From Roridomyces roridus (taxonomy: Eukaryota; Basidiomycota; Agaricomycetes; Agaricales; Mycenaceae), in assembly GCA_029378245.1 (NCBI GenBank), contig JARKIF010000005.1:1054001-1118000 (forward strand): a stretch of 64,000 nt of DNA, in the 5' to 3' direction. The notes under the pieces were generated by a model. The model was not told the origin of the DNA. It worked only from the letters and a program-made list of their open reading frames with translations, and ran no database searches. Of this stretch, positions 45,352 through 55,944 are shown one piece after another. The translations under genes and the position numbers were made by a program. How positions within the stretch are numbered: the first letter of the stretch is position 1; each line of letters starts with the position of its first letter.

Positions 45352-47468
45352 TCCCAAACACGTTAGGAGGAGGACGACGCAGACCAGCTCTCAGGCGGGA
45401 ACCCCAAAACAGTAGGAGGATGACGATTTGAGGGGAGATGATCTGAATGCACTGCTGTATGAGGATCAATAGTGTGGTTAGTGTGGTTAGTGTCAATTTT
45501 GTAGGGTACCGGTAAGCAGTAGGCAACACATAGCTGATGAACGGTGCAATTGCATTTGTGAGCAACAACTTGAAGCGGGCAAGCAATAAGCGGTTGGATA
45601 AGCAATAAGCGGTTGGACAAGCAATAAGCGGTTGGACAAGCAATAAGCGGTTGGACAAGCAATAAGCATTTGGACAAGCAATAAGCGTTTGGGTAAGCAA
45701 TAAGCAGCGTGGGAGCGATATGCGCCGGACAAGCAATACGCGGTAAGTGGTCGAGCGTGTGGGCGAGCGATACACAACAAGCAGGCCTGAGGCAACAAGT
45801 GGCCAAGCAGGTTAAGCAACAAGCAGCAAACAATTAAGCAAAATCATTATGCGACAAGCGCACAAGCAAATGCATTAACCATGTAATAAGACACGCAACT
45901 ACCAGGGGAGGTTTCAGCAATACGCGCACGAGTGGCGAGTGGAAGTAGCGCATGGTGTGCTGGGTCGTTGCCATGCGCGCGCGAACGTCACCGTCAGAAT
46001 CCAATTCGGCGGCTGTCGGCAAGCAGAGTCTTGATGCACCCCCCGCACAGTGGCGCTCTGTTGCCGGGTACGGCGGCGGTGGGGTGGAACCCGTGATCCC
46101 GCCAACGCAATCGCCTCATCCCACTGGAATGTTCCCCGTTGACGCACGACCTGCAAGAAAAAACCGGTTCCAAGTTTGGCAACTTGCGGGGTGAAGGCGC
46201 TCGGAATGCGTCCGTGGCGAAATCGATGCAGTTAAAGGTGACATTGTCGGGGGATGAGCCCGGGGTGGGTCCGTATCCGTGTTGTCCCACCGTCGTCGAC
46301 GTGTAGCCCGGGGTTGCCGGCGGCTCGTCCGGTTCGATGGAGGCCACTGCATCGGGGCGAAGACACCAACGTCAGCCGCGAATGGAATTGACTCTCCCGG
46401 TGGAACATGCTCGGTTCCAAGGACACCGACGTCACGAGGGTGGAAGGACGCGAAGACGACGACGAGTGTGCGTAATCCGTAAAGTTGAACGAGACACACG
46501 ACGATAGCGGCGTCGAGTGGCATGTGGCGAGGAGGAGTTGTTGGGGTATATTCGGCACTGCCTCGTCAGTTGCCGTTGCAGCAAACAGCTTTTCGAGCGC
46601 CACACTCGGGATGAGCCCGAACCCCATTCGCTTCTTGTCCAGAACCACCATCTTGGCTCGAATATGCCGACTCGGACTCGGAGCGCCTCGTCCGGTTCGA
46701 TGGTTGTGGAGGTTTCACATATGGGAAACAGGGGGCTGCATGAGCGCAAGTGATCGGTAGCGTGCCGTGGCGAGTAGCTCCAACGCTAGCGTAGGTCGTG
46801 CCAGGATGCGTAGCAGTGTCGGTGGTGGGTAGCGAGACGGCACGAGTGCGTTCGATGGCATGGTGTTGATATCCGTCGTTTGTCGCGCCGCAGCTGCAGC
46901 AACAGGGCGAGTACGATTGTTGGTGGAGGCACATGGTCGGGATGCTTTCGTGAATGCGATGGCAATGTTCGACCTAAACGGACAGATAATGGTTGTGGAC
47001 TGGAAGAGGAAAGCAAGTGACGCAGCTGTATACACTGAGGATGCGGCGACAGCCCCTCCAATTCCCATCGTCAAGTTGTAAGTTCATGCGGCAAGTTTGC
47101 GACCAGTGAACTGCTCGGAGACGTGTCGGCGCGCGGAAGATGAGAGCCTTGATGGGTTCACGTGTACGTGTGCTGCTCGTGTGGGAGGGAGTGCGCGTCA
47201 GCTTTGTAGGGGATCCAGTTGGAGTCCCAAAGTATTAGGAGGCGCCATGAGCCGTCACCGACTCCGCGGAAAACTCGATTCACATGTGGCTCAATGTCTC
47301 AGAAAAGAAAAAAGAAAAGGAAGCCGACGACTCAGCGCTCTGCTCTTGAAGATCGTCGGCGGCAGCGTTTTGGCGGGACTGAAGCAGAGCTGTCACGCCT
47401 GTGACTTTCTCTCGGACAAAAACCTAACTCTTCGGCACACTCGTGCCTCGCTTAGCCTAGACTAACAA
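45179..47468. mobile_element. Long unit of the tandem repeat-ended element
   Basis: Same termini as the short unit (TTGTAAGTC at 45179, GACTAACAA at 47460-47468), directly head to tail with it. The inner ~1957 bp contains a 19-bp minisatellite (45582-45714) with a degenerate tail to about 45860, then GC-rich sequence with overlapping open frames on the minus strand (46000-47070), none with a recognised domain or splice logic. On the plus strand near the right end a frame (47219-47404) ends with a basic KRKKKRKP run and RSALEDRRRQRFGGTEAEL, partly encoded inside the shared right end. No transposase or reverse transcriptase was recognised, so it is probably not autonomous. Confidence 0.5.
45582..45714 (+). 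repeat. 19-bp minisatellite, seven units
   Basis: Seven head-to-tail copies of AGCAATAAGCGGTTGGACA or close variants (45582, 45601, 45620, 45639, 45658, 45677, 45696). Units 2-4 are identical; units 1 and 5-7 carry substitutions in the GCGGTTGG part. More degenerate GCAA/AAGC pieces follow to about 45860. The period is not a multiple of three, so it is not a coding repeat. Confidence 0.9.
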
Positions 47469-47469
47469 T
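47309..47469 (+). repeat. Right-end repeat, copy 2
   Basis: Second copy of the 161-bp right-end repeat; its 8-bp foldback is at 47323-47330 and 47353-47360. It ends 48 bp before the start codon of the following oxidoreductase, so it lies in that gene's promoter. Confidence 0.9.
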
Positions 47470-47517
47470 ATGTCTTGTAATTCAACGGCGTGATCGTGGG
47501 GCCGTTCACGGACCGTC

Positions 47518-49053
47518 ATGTCCTATCTTCTGTCCACGACCAAGAACATCCTAGCAAGAAAGTCAAGCAAATCAACCATGCCCGCCGCCGCCTCTCGAAG
47601 CCCTGTGACTCTCGCCATTATTGGCTGCGGCCAGCGAGGCAAGGCCTATGCACGATACGCCCTTCAATCTCCCGAGTCTTGCAAGGTCGTCGCAATCGCA
47701 GAGCCCCGTCCAAAGACCAGAAAGAACTTTGCAGATACGCACAAGGTCGACGATACTCTCGTGTTCACTACGTGGCAGGAATTGCTCGCAGCATCAGCGG
47801 AAACGATAAACACCATCGGAAAACGTCTTGCAGATGCTGTTGTGGTCGCAGTCCAAGATCATATGCACGCCGAGGTTGTCATGGCCTTTGCTCAACAGGG
47901 ATACCATATCTTGTGTGAGAAGCCAATGGCTACGTCTCTGCAAGACATCCTCCAGATGGAGGAGGCCGTTAGTCGCGCCGGCACTATTTTCGGGATGGGG
48001 CATGGTAAGTTGGTTCAAGTTCTCTCGGGAATTTCTGCTGATAGGCCGTAGTACTACGGTACTCCCCTTACAGCCGGCAAATTACACAGTACATCCAGTC
48101 GGGTTCGCTGGGGAAGCTTGTCAATATCGTACAGGTCGAACCTGTAGGCTACTGGCACTTTGCGCACTCATACGTGCGCGGCAGCTGGTCGCAAGAGAAG
48201 AACAGCTCATTCTCTCTCATGACGAAATCTTGCCAGTAAGCGATTGCCGTATTCTATGTACTTGTGCAAGACCTCACGACTCAGTGACATCGACATCATC
48301 TGCTATTGGCTATCACCCTCATCCCCAGCCCGTGTCTCTTCGTTCGGGTCTCTACAACACTTTCGAAAATCCTCCAAGCCGCCAGAGGCGGGTGCTGCGA
48401 CGCGCTGTCTTGATTGTCCTGCAGAAAAGGATTGCGCCTACAGCGCAAAGAAGAGTAAGGTCAAATCCCTCGTTTAGTCTCCTCTGACATGCCTGGCAGT
48501 TTACCTGGATTCTGTCTCCCGTGGCAACAAGGGCTTTCCGGTATCACCGCTCGTAGACGGTGTACCGGACATTGAGAATGTTACAGAAGCAATCCGCTCG
48601 GGCCCCTACGGTCAATGCGTCTACGAATCTTCCAACGACGTCTGCGACAATCAGGTGGTCAACATCGAGTTTTCAGACGGCTCCACCGCCTCGTTCACCA
48701 TGGTCGCATTCTCCTCCCTGGTGTGCGAGCGGCAAGTGCGGCTGCATTTTACCAATGGAGAGATTGTCGGCGACATGAACACGTTCACGGTGCACGATTT
48801 CCGGACGGGCAAGCGCACGGTTGTTAACCCGCCTGACCAAGGCGGGGGCCACGGCGGAGGCGACATGGGCCTTATATCCGCGTTTGTGGAAGCAGTGCAC
48901 ACAGGACGGCAGGAGGCACTCGCCACGTCTCTCAAAGAGATTGTCCAAAGCCATATCACCGTGTTTGCTGCGGAGACGAGTCGCCGTGAGGGACGGGTTG
49001 TTGATTGTGCGGAATTCGAACGCAATGCGAGGGAGAGCGTAAACAACAAATAA
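47518..49053 (+). CDS. Gfo/Idh/MocA-family NAD(P)-dependent oxidoreductase
   Basis: Rossmann N-terminus VTLAIIGCGQRGKAYARYAL with the GxGxxG-type loop, AIAEPRPKTR after strand 2, and the family signature QGYHILCEKPMATSLQDIL, whose EKP lysine is usually essential. After an intron (about 48006-48050) the substrate half follows: VLRYSPYSRQITQYIQSGSL, VQVEPVGYWHFAHSYVRG and CHDIDIICYWLS, with the Asp and His typical of the active site. The protein ends CAEFERNARESVNNK. It resembles fungal dehydrogenases of sugars or inositol-like substrates; no specific substrate is justified. It may start at 47518 or 47578. Confidence 0.82.
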
Positions 49054-49147
49054 GTCGTAATTCGATAATCTAAGGATACAGTCACAATGTATAGGTATAG
49101 AGATGCAAAGATGTCCGTCCGACCAGTCCAAATGAAATCGTAATGCC

Positions 49148-51224
49148 CTACGCACGCAACAGTGACCAAATATACCATAAAAGCAGACCAAGGATGAAGG
49201 CGCCAACAACGCTGAGAATGACAGCAATTGCGATGAGCGCGGGCCTGGGAAGACCTGAGCTGCCGCACCCAGCAGATATCGCGTTGTCGCAGGGCTGCCC
49301 TGCAGGCCGTACCTTATCGTAAGCCCCAGCCTGCAGGGTTGTATAGAACGGGTCGCTCGTATCATTAAGAACGTGCATTGCCGCCAGGGTGAGCAACGGG
49401 GCATTATAATCCAAGGCCACCTATGTACGCATGTTGTCGATCAATTAAATTAATATGAGCCATCTCACATACCTCCGTTTCCGGCCAGTCGCTACGAATG
49501 TCGTAGAATTTTCCACGCTTGTCTGGGCCTCCAACCACAGCTCCGTACAGCACATACGCTTCCTGGACTGGCGAGGTGTCGATATTACCAATGTCGTTCC
49601 CGCCGCTCGCCATGGCGCTATGAGGGTTGGATGGCGAGTTTGGGTTGGAACCCACCACATATGGCACGGACATGGAATTGTCGCCGAGCACATAATCTAG
49701 CTGGCTTTGGGCAAATTTCTGGTATGAATCCCTTCTCTCCGATGTTGAAGCCATGGGTGCGTAGCGCGTGAGTAACATGGCGGCGTTAAGAGCTGGATTC
49801 AGGGAGGCGTCATCGGAGTCCCCGGTGTAATACAACAATCCGTCTGAGAAGGGTTCAAAATCAGTACACTCAACACACCGGGACACCGCACCTTGCGTTA
49901 AAAACGCGGGGCCTTGGTTGTTGACGATGGCATCAAAGTATCTCTCGCATTCGGCCTGCCACGCGGTGAGATTGCCGCCAGTGGCTTGCGCAATCTGCGC
50001 AAAAAGGACATAGACGCCTGGTGTTTTCGAGTCCCAGTTGAAAACATCGTTCTGCCCGCTGAGTTGATATTGTTGAAAGTAATGCTGAGCTTCTTGAGAG
50101 TATTGCGTAGAAGAGTTGGCCCAGGAAACGAACAAGGCGGCCATGGTCAGTTCATCACCAAAACTGGATGAACCATAACTGGCGGCGACTTGGGCAACCG
50201 AGGACTGGTACGTCTTCTGGCCACCGGTAGCATTGACAGCAAATGTGTAGAGCTGTTCTGCGTGCGTCAATAGTGTTTGGGCATAAGTCGCATTTGAGAG
50301 CGAGGCAGGTTTCGCATAGGATCCGTTGAAGCCTCGGTTCGAGTATAGAGCGGAGCATGCTGCAAAGGCGGCTGCGGCCCCTGCAGCAGCATCTGTTCCG
50401 GGATGGGTATCGTTAATTGCATAGGATGGGCGGTTTGCAGGAATGTTTTGATCGCCTCCCCAATAAGCATCGTCCGTGTCGGCTGCGAAATTAGAAGTAA
50501 GCCACATTGTTCAAGATGTCACTCACTGTTTCCGACCAAAACATATAAAGTGCTCGGAGCCGGGTGGGCCTGTATGGGCTAATGAACATGGAGGATATTT
50601 TTGAGTTTCATTTACTTGCCTTGATGAGCCAATCCAGCCCCCACCGCAGCATGGAATCTAGATAGGCTGTTTGGTTGGCCATATCATAACCTATAGGAGT
50701 GAGAAAGCGGTGTAAGAGAGGCGGACGTGGCCTACCTGCCCCGAAGTCCGCAGCGCCCCAGCAGATGGACATGAGGGTGAACGACTGTTGGAGTATTGAA
50801 GCGAGTGAGATCAGAGGAAGGAATGGTACTGACGAGTGGGTAGGTAGCTTTGATGAAGTCTCCGGCGTCATAATACCTGAAATTCATTCACCAATGGGCA
50901 AACATTGATGAACACGCCGAGAACACACCCGCCTGATGTTACCAATTGGCAAATGAAGAACACGCCGAGAAAGAACACACCCGTGAGATCCAGACCGACG
51001 TCTTTACCGTCGTTCAGAGCGGACGAGTTGCGCCATGAGACCCGGTTTGTTTGCAATTGTCCGCTGCGCTGAGCATCGTAAAAGTAGAGCAAATTGCCAA
51101 GGAGTGTGTTCCATCCCGAGGACGGACTCGCGCCTGTGGACGCGTCTGGAGGTAGATATGGTGGATTTGGTAGAGGTAGTTGCCCCAGAACGGGCAAGAT
51201 GAGGAAGAGGAGAACCAGGTTCAT
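49148..51224 (-). CDS. Membrane-anchored GH9 endoglucanase
   Basis: Cellulase-type beta-1,4-glucanase of family GH9. Signal peptide MNLVLLFLILPVLGQ, then the N-terminal domain with LLYFYDAQRSGQLQTNRVSW and the nucleophile region GLDLTGGYYDAGDFIKA (rejoined across an intron). Then DTDDAYWGGDQNIPANRPSY and the (alpha/alpha)6 barrel. The conserved C-terminal part has GDNSMSVPYVVGSNPNSP and the acid Glu in WPETEVALDYNAPLLTLAAM. After the domain comes a hydrophobic segment, LIAIAVILSVVGAFILGLLL, near the C-terminus that should anchor it to the membrane, as in many basidiomycete GH9 enzymes. At least five introns. Confidence 0.88.
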
Positions 51225-51414
51225 GGTGAAGAGCAAGTTCAAGGTCCCGTCGGATGTTGGTCGGACGTCATTAAGTGGAATTGATCAGATGCCGTTATTC
51301 CGAAGATGATGTGATGAACTCCTGCCCAATTCGGTCGGTCCCCAAACCAAAGGCTTAAAGAGACTTTCCGGGAAGAGCCGGGAAGGTAAATAGTTTCTCC
51401 TGCTCCCCAAGACC

Positions 51415-52782
51415 ATGTCTCGCCCGATTAACGTTTGTGTACTGGGTGTCGGCCTCTCCGGGCTCACTTTCCACGTACCATTCGTCCTTGCGCTCCCTGA
51501 GCACTTCAAACTTGTGGCTGTCTTGGAGCGTTCCCCTCAGTCCGAAGGCGGAAAACTACACGAGAGATTCGGGGTCAAGGCCACAATTCACAACACTTTG
51601 GAACAAGTTCTCCAAGATCCTCAAGTCGAACTCGTTATCATCGGAACGCCCAGTCCCACCCATTATTCGTACGCAAAGGCAGCTCTTGAGGCTGGGAAAC
51701 ATGGTGGGTCTACATGGTCAATAAATCACTTTGTCTATACACCCTCCAGTCCTGGTCGACAAGCCTGTCACGGCCACTTCCGATGAAGCTAAAGAGTTGG
51801 GGCAACTCGCTCAAAGCAAGGGTCTTGTACTCTATGGCTTTCAGAATCGCCGCTTCGATTCAGATTTCCTTGCGCTCAAGAAGCTGTTGTCTCTTCCCGC
51901 TTCCTCCCCTCAGTCGATCGGTGATATCGTCGAGTTTGAAACACAGTCAGCCAGCCATCTCTGTTGCTGCTATGCATTCACATCAATCTCAGCTTCGATC
52001 GCTATCGGAAAGGACTAAAGAATACTTGGAAAGATGCGCCTGGGGGAGGCGTGGGACATACCTACGATCTGGGCACCCATCTGATGGACCAGGTATTCTC
52101 TTCGTTCAAAATTGGCGTGCACTCACACATACGATAATAGGTTTTGGCTCTGTTCGGTCGTCCAGACAGGATTACCGCCTTTATACAAAACAGCAGAGGC
52201 GTTGGACACCCAGAGGTCGACGATAGTGTCAGTCCATTGATTTTCCTCTGCCATTGAAACTGATGTAGCACAGTTCACCATTTTTATGCACTATGATGCT
52301 CGCGCCAGTCTTCCACGGCCGTTGACGGCGATCGTTCGGGCCCAATTGTTGTCTGTCCAGTCCCCACAGCCCCGATATTCGATCCTCGGAACCAAGGGTT
52401 CATACGTCAAGTATGGCGTCGACGTCCAGGAAGACCAGCTCAAGGCAATGACCGCTCCAAGTGCCATCCACGAGCCGGGTTACGGTGTCGAGCCCGAGAG
52501 TATCTGGGGAACCTGGTCGTGCCTCGACGCGGACGATGTCACCATTCACAAGTCGATGTACGCTTCCGGGTTCTTGGGAGACAAAGAACTGACAATCTTG
52601 GTTGCAGCTGGCCCTCGGAGCCTGGATGTTATACCGAGCTGTTCAAGAATCTTGCTGCTGCGATCAGGGATGGAGCCGACCCCGCTATAAAGTGGCAGGA
52701 AGCGACGGAATTGATCGAAATGATCGAGTATGCGTTCAAGAGCGCTAAGGAAGGCAAGACACTTGTAGCATCTCCTCTTTGA
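51415..52782 (+). CDS. Gfo/Idh/MocA-family oxidoreductase
   Basis: Starts MSRPINVCVLGVGLSGLTFH, with the nucleotide loop, then VELVIIGTPSPTHYSYAKAA and, after an intron, VLVDKPVTATSDEAKELGQL with the catalytic-type DKP lysine. Next GLVLYGFQNRRFDSDFLALK, then after an intron FDRYRKGLKNTWKDAPGGG and YDLGTHLMDQVLALFGRPDR. The C-terminal half runs to KEGKTLVASPL. To reach the last part (PSEPGCYTELFKNLAAAIRD) a very short 38-bp intron (52570-52607) is required. It looks similar to fungal and yeast NAD(P)-binding dehydrogenases of unknown substrate. Different subgroup from the one at 47.5 kb. Confidence 0.8.
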
Positions 52783-52923
52783 GTGGGATGTACAATAGAC
52801 TGTAGGCTCTCTTTGAGTGGGATGTCGGTATATAAGTAAGATCGCGTAGCTATCTCTGTAATGCGTGATCGTGGTACAACGTGTCCTAACTCCGAGTTCC
52901 CGTTCCCCACTCTCTACCACTAC

Positions 52924-54585
52924 ATGCCGCCTGTTGACATTCGGGTCGAGCTCCCCGCCTTCTCGCAGACGATAAATGTCCAGCTCGCCGACTCGTCCAC
53001 TATCCTTGACCTTAAGCGCGAGATATTCCGTATCTGTGTTGGCGGACCCCGCGTCGAGGGCCAGCGGATTATCTGGCGAGGGCGCCCCTTGCTAGACACC
53101 GAGAAGGTCCAGGAGCTCTGGCAGGTTCGATTTCTTGCTGTCGCTTCTCGCCGCTGCCTCTTATCTGTTCGTTGTAGTCTCCTAATGAGCCTCGTATTGT
53201 ACACCTCGCCGTCCATCCTTCTGCGTGGTCTTCTACTCCTCCGGAAATTCCACAGGCACCTCTCTCTAGCCCTCCTCACATCCCTTCACCCGCGCATCTG
53301 CCATCCCAGCCGTCGGCTTCGCGCTCGCCTGTCTTTGCCTCTGCTACCCCACTTGCATACGTGTCTGCGCGGCACCAGCAAGCTCTCAATGCCCTCGAGC
53401 AGTCGCGGGTCTCGCATCTGGACCCTACTATCCTCGTCACTCGCACCGCCGCTGTTCAATTCGTCGAGCGTCACGGTTGGACCTGGCCATCCATCCTTGA
53501 TGAGGAATTCCCTCCTGCAATTCCGGGTGGCGTGAAATATCAACGCACCATTCTAGAGTAATACACATATTTCAGGACGGAATTCCAGCTAACCAGATTT
53601 CAGAGAGCAAACTTATTTGCGACTTGTAGAATCCACCGAGCAACCGACTGCGGTCCAAGTGCACGCGCTAAACGTCCTATCCCACACGTTCCCCATCATG
53701 TCTCTACCTGCCTCTGTCCCCGGCCCACTTCGCGTGACTGCATCTCAGCCCCTGCCCAATGTCAATGCGATTCTCCAGCAGCTCGGGCTCCCAGGGGTCC
53801 GGAACGCCGCAAATGCCAACCTGGCACCCAATGTGAATGTCGTCGCCGTCCAACCGCCCGAGATTCCCTTGCGTCCCTTGCTGTTACCGCTGTTCCTGCT
53901 GCTGCTCAGAACAGCCATACTGCTGTATTTCTTTGCGCCGGCACGGAAGCCCGTTTTCGGCATCCTAATAGTCATGTGGATGCTGTACGAAGTTTGGCGG
54001 CCCATTCGAGACGGCTTACTCCGCGGGTGGAATCGTGCTGCCCCGGAAAACGCCAACCGCAACCAGCAGCAGCAACAGCCTCAACAGGAGGCAGCAAGGC
54101 AGGCTCCCAACGGTCAGGCCAATGGTGTTGTCGCAGACCGAAGGCAAGGCCCTGCCGCCCCGCGTGCCGGTCTCGGCCCCGGTGCCGTGGCTGCCAACGA
54201 CATTGATCAGCAAATGGCCGCTGCTTTCGACGGGTTGGCCAACCTAAACATCGAGGCAGAGGCGCAAGCCGTTCGTCGCGGGGCGCCTGTGGAAGAGCCG
54301 GGCCTTTGGCACAAAACCGTTACATTCGTCACTCTGCTTTTAACGACGGTGCATCCTGCGGTGTGGAATCGCAGAAGAGTCGTGTTGAGGCAGAGGGAGG
54401 GACAGATTAGAATGGATGCCAATGCCCGTGCGGCGCAGCTAGACGAGAATGTCGACGACCCGCAGAGCCAAGAGAGGATACGCCGTCGCGACCAGCTCGT
54501 TGCTCAGCATCAAGAACGACCTGAATGGCTGAGAAACTACATGGAGCGCGTGGTAGAGGCGGCGTGGGTGGACGAGGCGGACTAA
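52924..54585 (+). CDS. HERP-like ubiquitin-domain ER membrane protein
   Basis: N-terminal ubiquitin-like domain: MPPVDIRVELPAFSQTINVQ, TILDLKREIFRICVGGPRVE and QRIIWRGRPLLDTEKVQELW. An intron of about 55 bp or more follows before HLAVHPSAWSSTP and a Pro/Ser-rich region. Two adjacent hydrophobic segments lie around 53870-54000 (LLLPLFLLLLRTAILLYFFA and VFGILIVMWMLYEVW), followed by a Gln-rich and charged C-terminus. This order, UBL then Pro-rich then a double membrane hairpin, is that of HERP/HERPUD-type proteins that recruit the HRD1 ER-associated degradation ligase. Function inferred from layout only. Confidence 0.65.
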
Positions 54586-54720
54586 CCAATGTGTATAGTA
54601 GAAACACGACTGTAAAGCATCTATCTTAAATATCGACTAGCTTGTATTATGCGATCAAGAAGATAATCACTACAAGCACTGCACTTGCCTCTGTACTCTT
54701 ACCACTACCGCACCACCAAC

Positions 54721-55840
54721 ATGTCCCACGTCAGTTCGTCCCCGGACTGCCTACGTCTTGTCTGCTCAATTCCTTTCAGCACGACGAAGACCACGAAGTT
54801 CTTGGCCCGACCACGACCCCAGGTCTCCCCCTTCTTGCCCGGTGATCTACAGCTTTGCTCATCTGACCAGGCTACAAGGTCGGTGCCGCCAAGACGACCG
54901 ATGAATACGCCCAGCTCGATGCCGAAGACGAAAGTCTTGCCCGATGGAAGGCCTCTCTAGGTATTGTCACCACAAATCCCTGGCATCACCGCTCTATTGT
55001 AACCTGGCCATCTCTGTGAGGTATCGTCGCTGGAGCTGGTGGGGACACTTCACGCCCCAAGGCCAGTCCTCGAATCTTTTATTCTTTTGGCGATGACGCT
55101 GATATCTCGTGAACAGGTCGAGGTTCTGACTATGGAGGTCGGTCGGTACGTTTGGTGTGTAGATGGTGCTGATTTCCCATTAAGCTGCATTCGGACACGA
55201 TGCCAGCTGGCAAGACCATCGCTTTTGATCTCGCGCAGCTGAGGGACGAGTCAAAGGACAAGAAAACTCTTGTCATCGACAAGGCGATCACGATTAAGGA
55301 GGACGTGGATTACAAGTGCGTTCTCTTTTCGCGCTGCTGTTGACCGTCCTCCTCATCCCAATGTAGTGTCTGCATCAAATTCAGGGTGAATCACGGTGTA
55401 ATTTCCGGCGTTCGGTACAAACAGGTCGTGAAGCGGGCTGGAATCCCTGGTGAGGACGATTCTCTGTTCTTGTACCTTGCTAACCGCTGGAATCCAGTCG
55501 ACACTTTGGACCAGATGCTCGGTCGGTCTTCTTCGGCGCGCTCGGTGTTCCATCTAATATGTCCGATCAAGGTTCCTACCCTCCGAATAAAGAGCCATAC
55601 ACCAAGAACTTTGACACCGACCATTCACCCAAGGGTGAGTGCGTGAGAGCCTCCTCAAGTCATGGACTCAAATTCTATAGGAATGCTCGCCCGCTCCGGC
55701 AAGTACTCGGTGACGTCTGTTGTCGTCGACGACGACAAGGAGGTCTATGCCAGTGAGACTGCATTCACGCTTCTCATTTTCACTTCTAATCCTCCTCAGA
55801 ATTCGAGTGGACTTTCAAACTGGAAAAGGAGTGGGCCTAG
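54721..55840 (+). CDS. RDI1: Rho GDP-dissociation inhibitor (RDI1)
   Basis: Cytosolic regulator that extracts Rho GTPases from membranes. A three-residue first exon MSH joins to HDEDHEVLGPTTTP and then to YKVGAAKTTDEYAQLDAEDE. The immunoglobulin-like domain follows: KVEVLTMELHSDTMPAGKT, FDLAQLRDESKDKKTLVIDK, FRVNHGVISGVRYKQVVKRA, VDTLDQMLG, SYPPNKEPYTKNFDTDHSPK, GMLARSGKYSVTSVVVDDDK and FEWTFKLEKEWA at the stop 55838-55840. The motif order and GSYPP/EWTFKLEK phrases are diagnostic. At least eight introns in about 1.1 kb. Confidence 0.92.
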
Positions 55841-55944
55841 GTGCTGGCGCTCCCTCTTTTATGTCTAGTAAATGTGGATATGTCTGCTGTATAAATGTAT
55901 GCGAGTTTTTGTATCGCGATGTTTTGACGGACCCGTGATCGTCC

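Noticed and set aside
45582..45860. CRISPR array or telomere-like repeat
   Set aside because: 19-bp units directly adjacent with no spacers, in a eukaryotic genome; not a telomere sequence.
46000..47074. Large minus-strand gene inside the long unit
   Set aside because: Several overlapping open frames, but none gives a domain or consistent splice chain; GC-rich sequence alone can leave frames open.
44679..47468. Helitron
   Set aside because: No RepHel protein, no TC start, and the right end is not a CTRR with a hairpin just before it. The terminal inverted repeats also argue against it.
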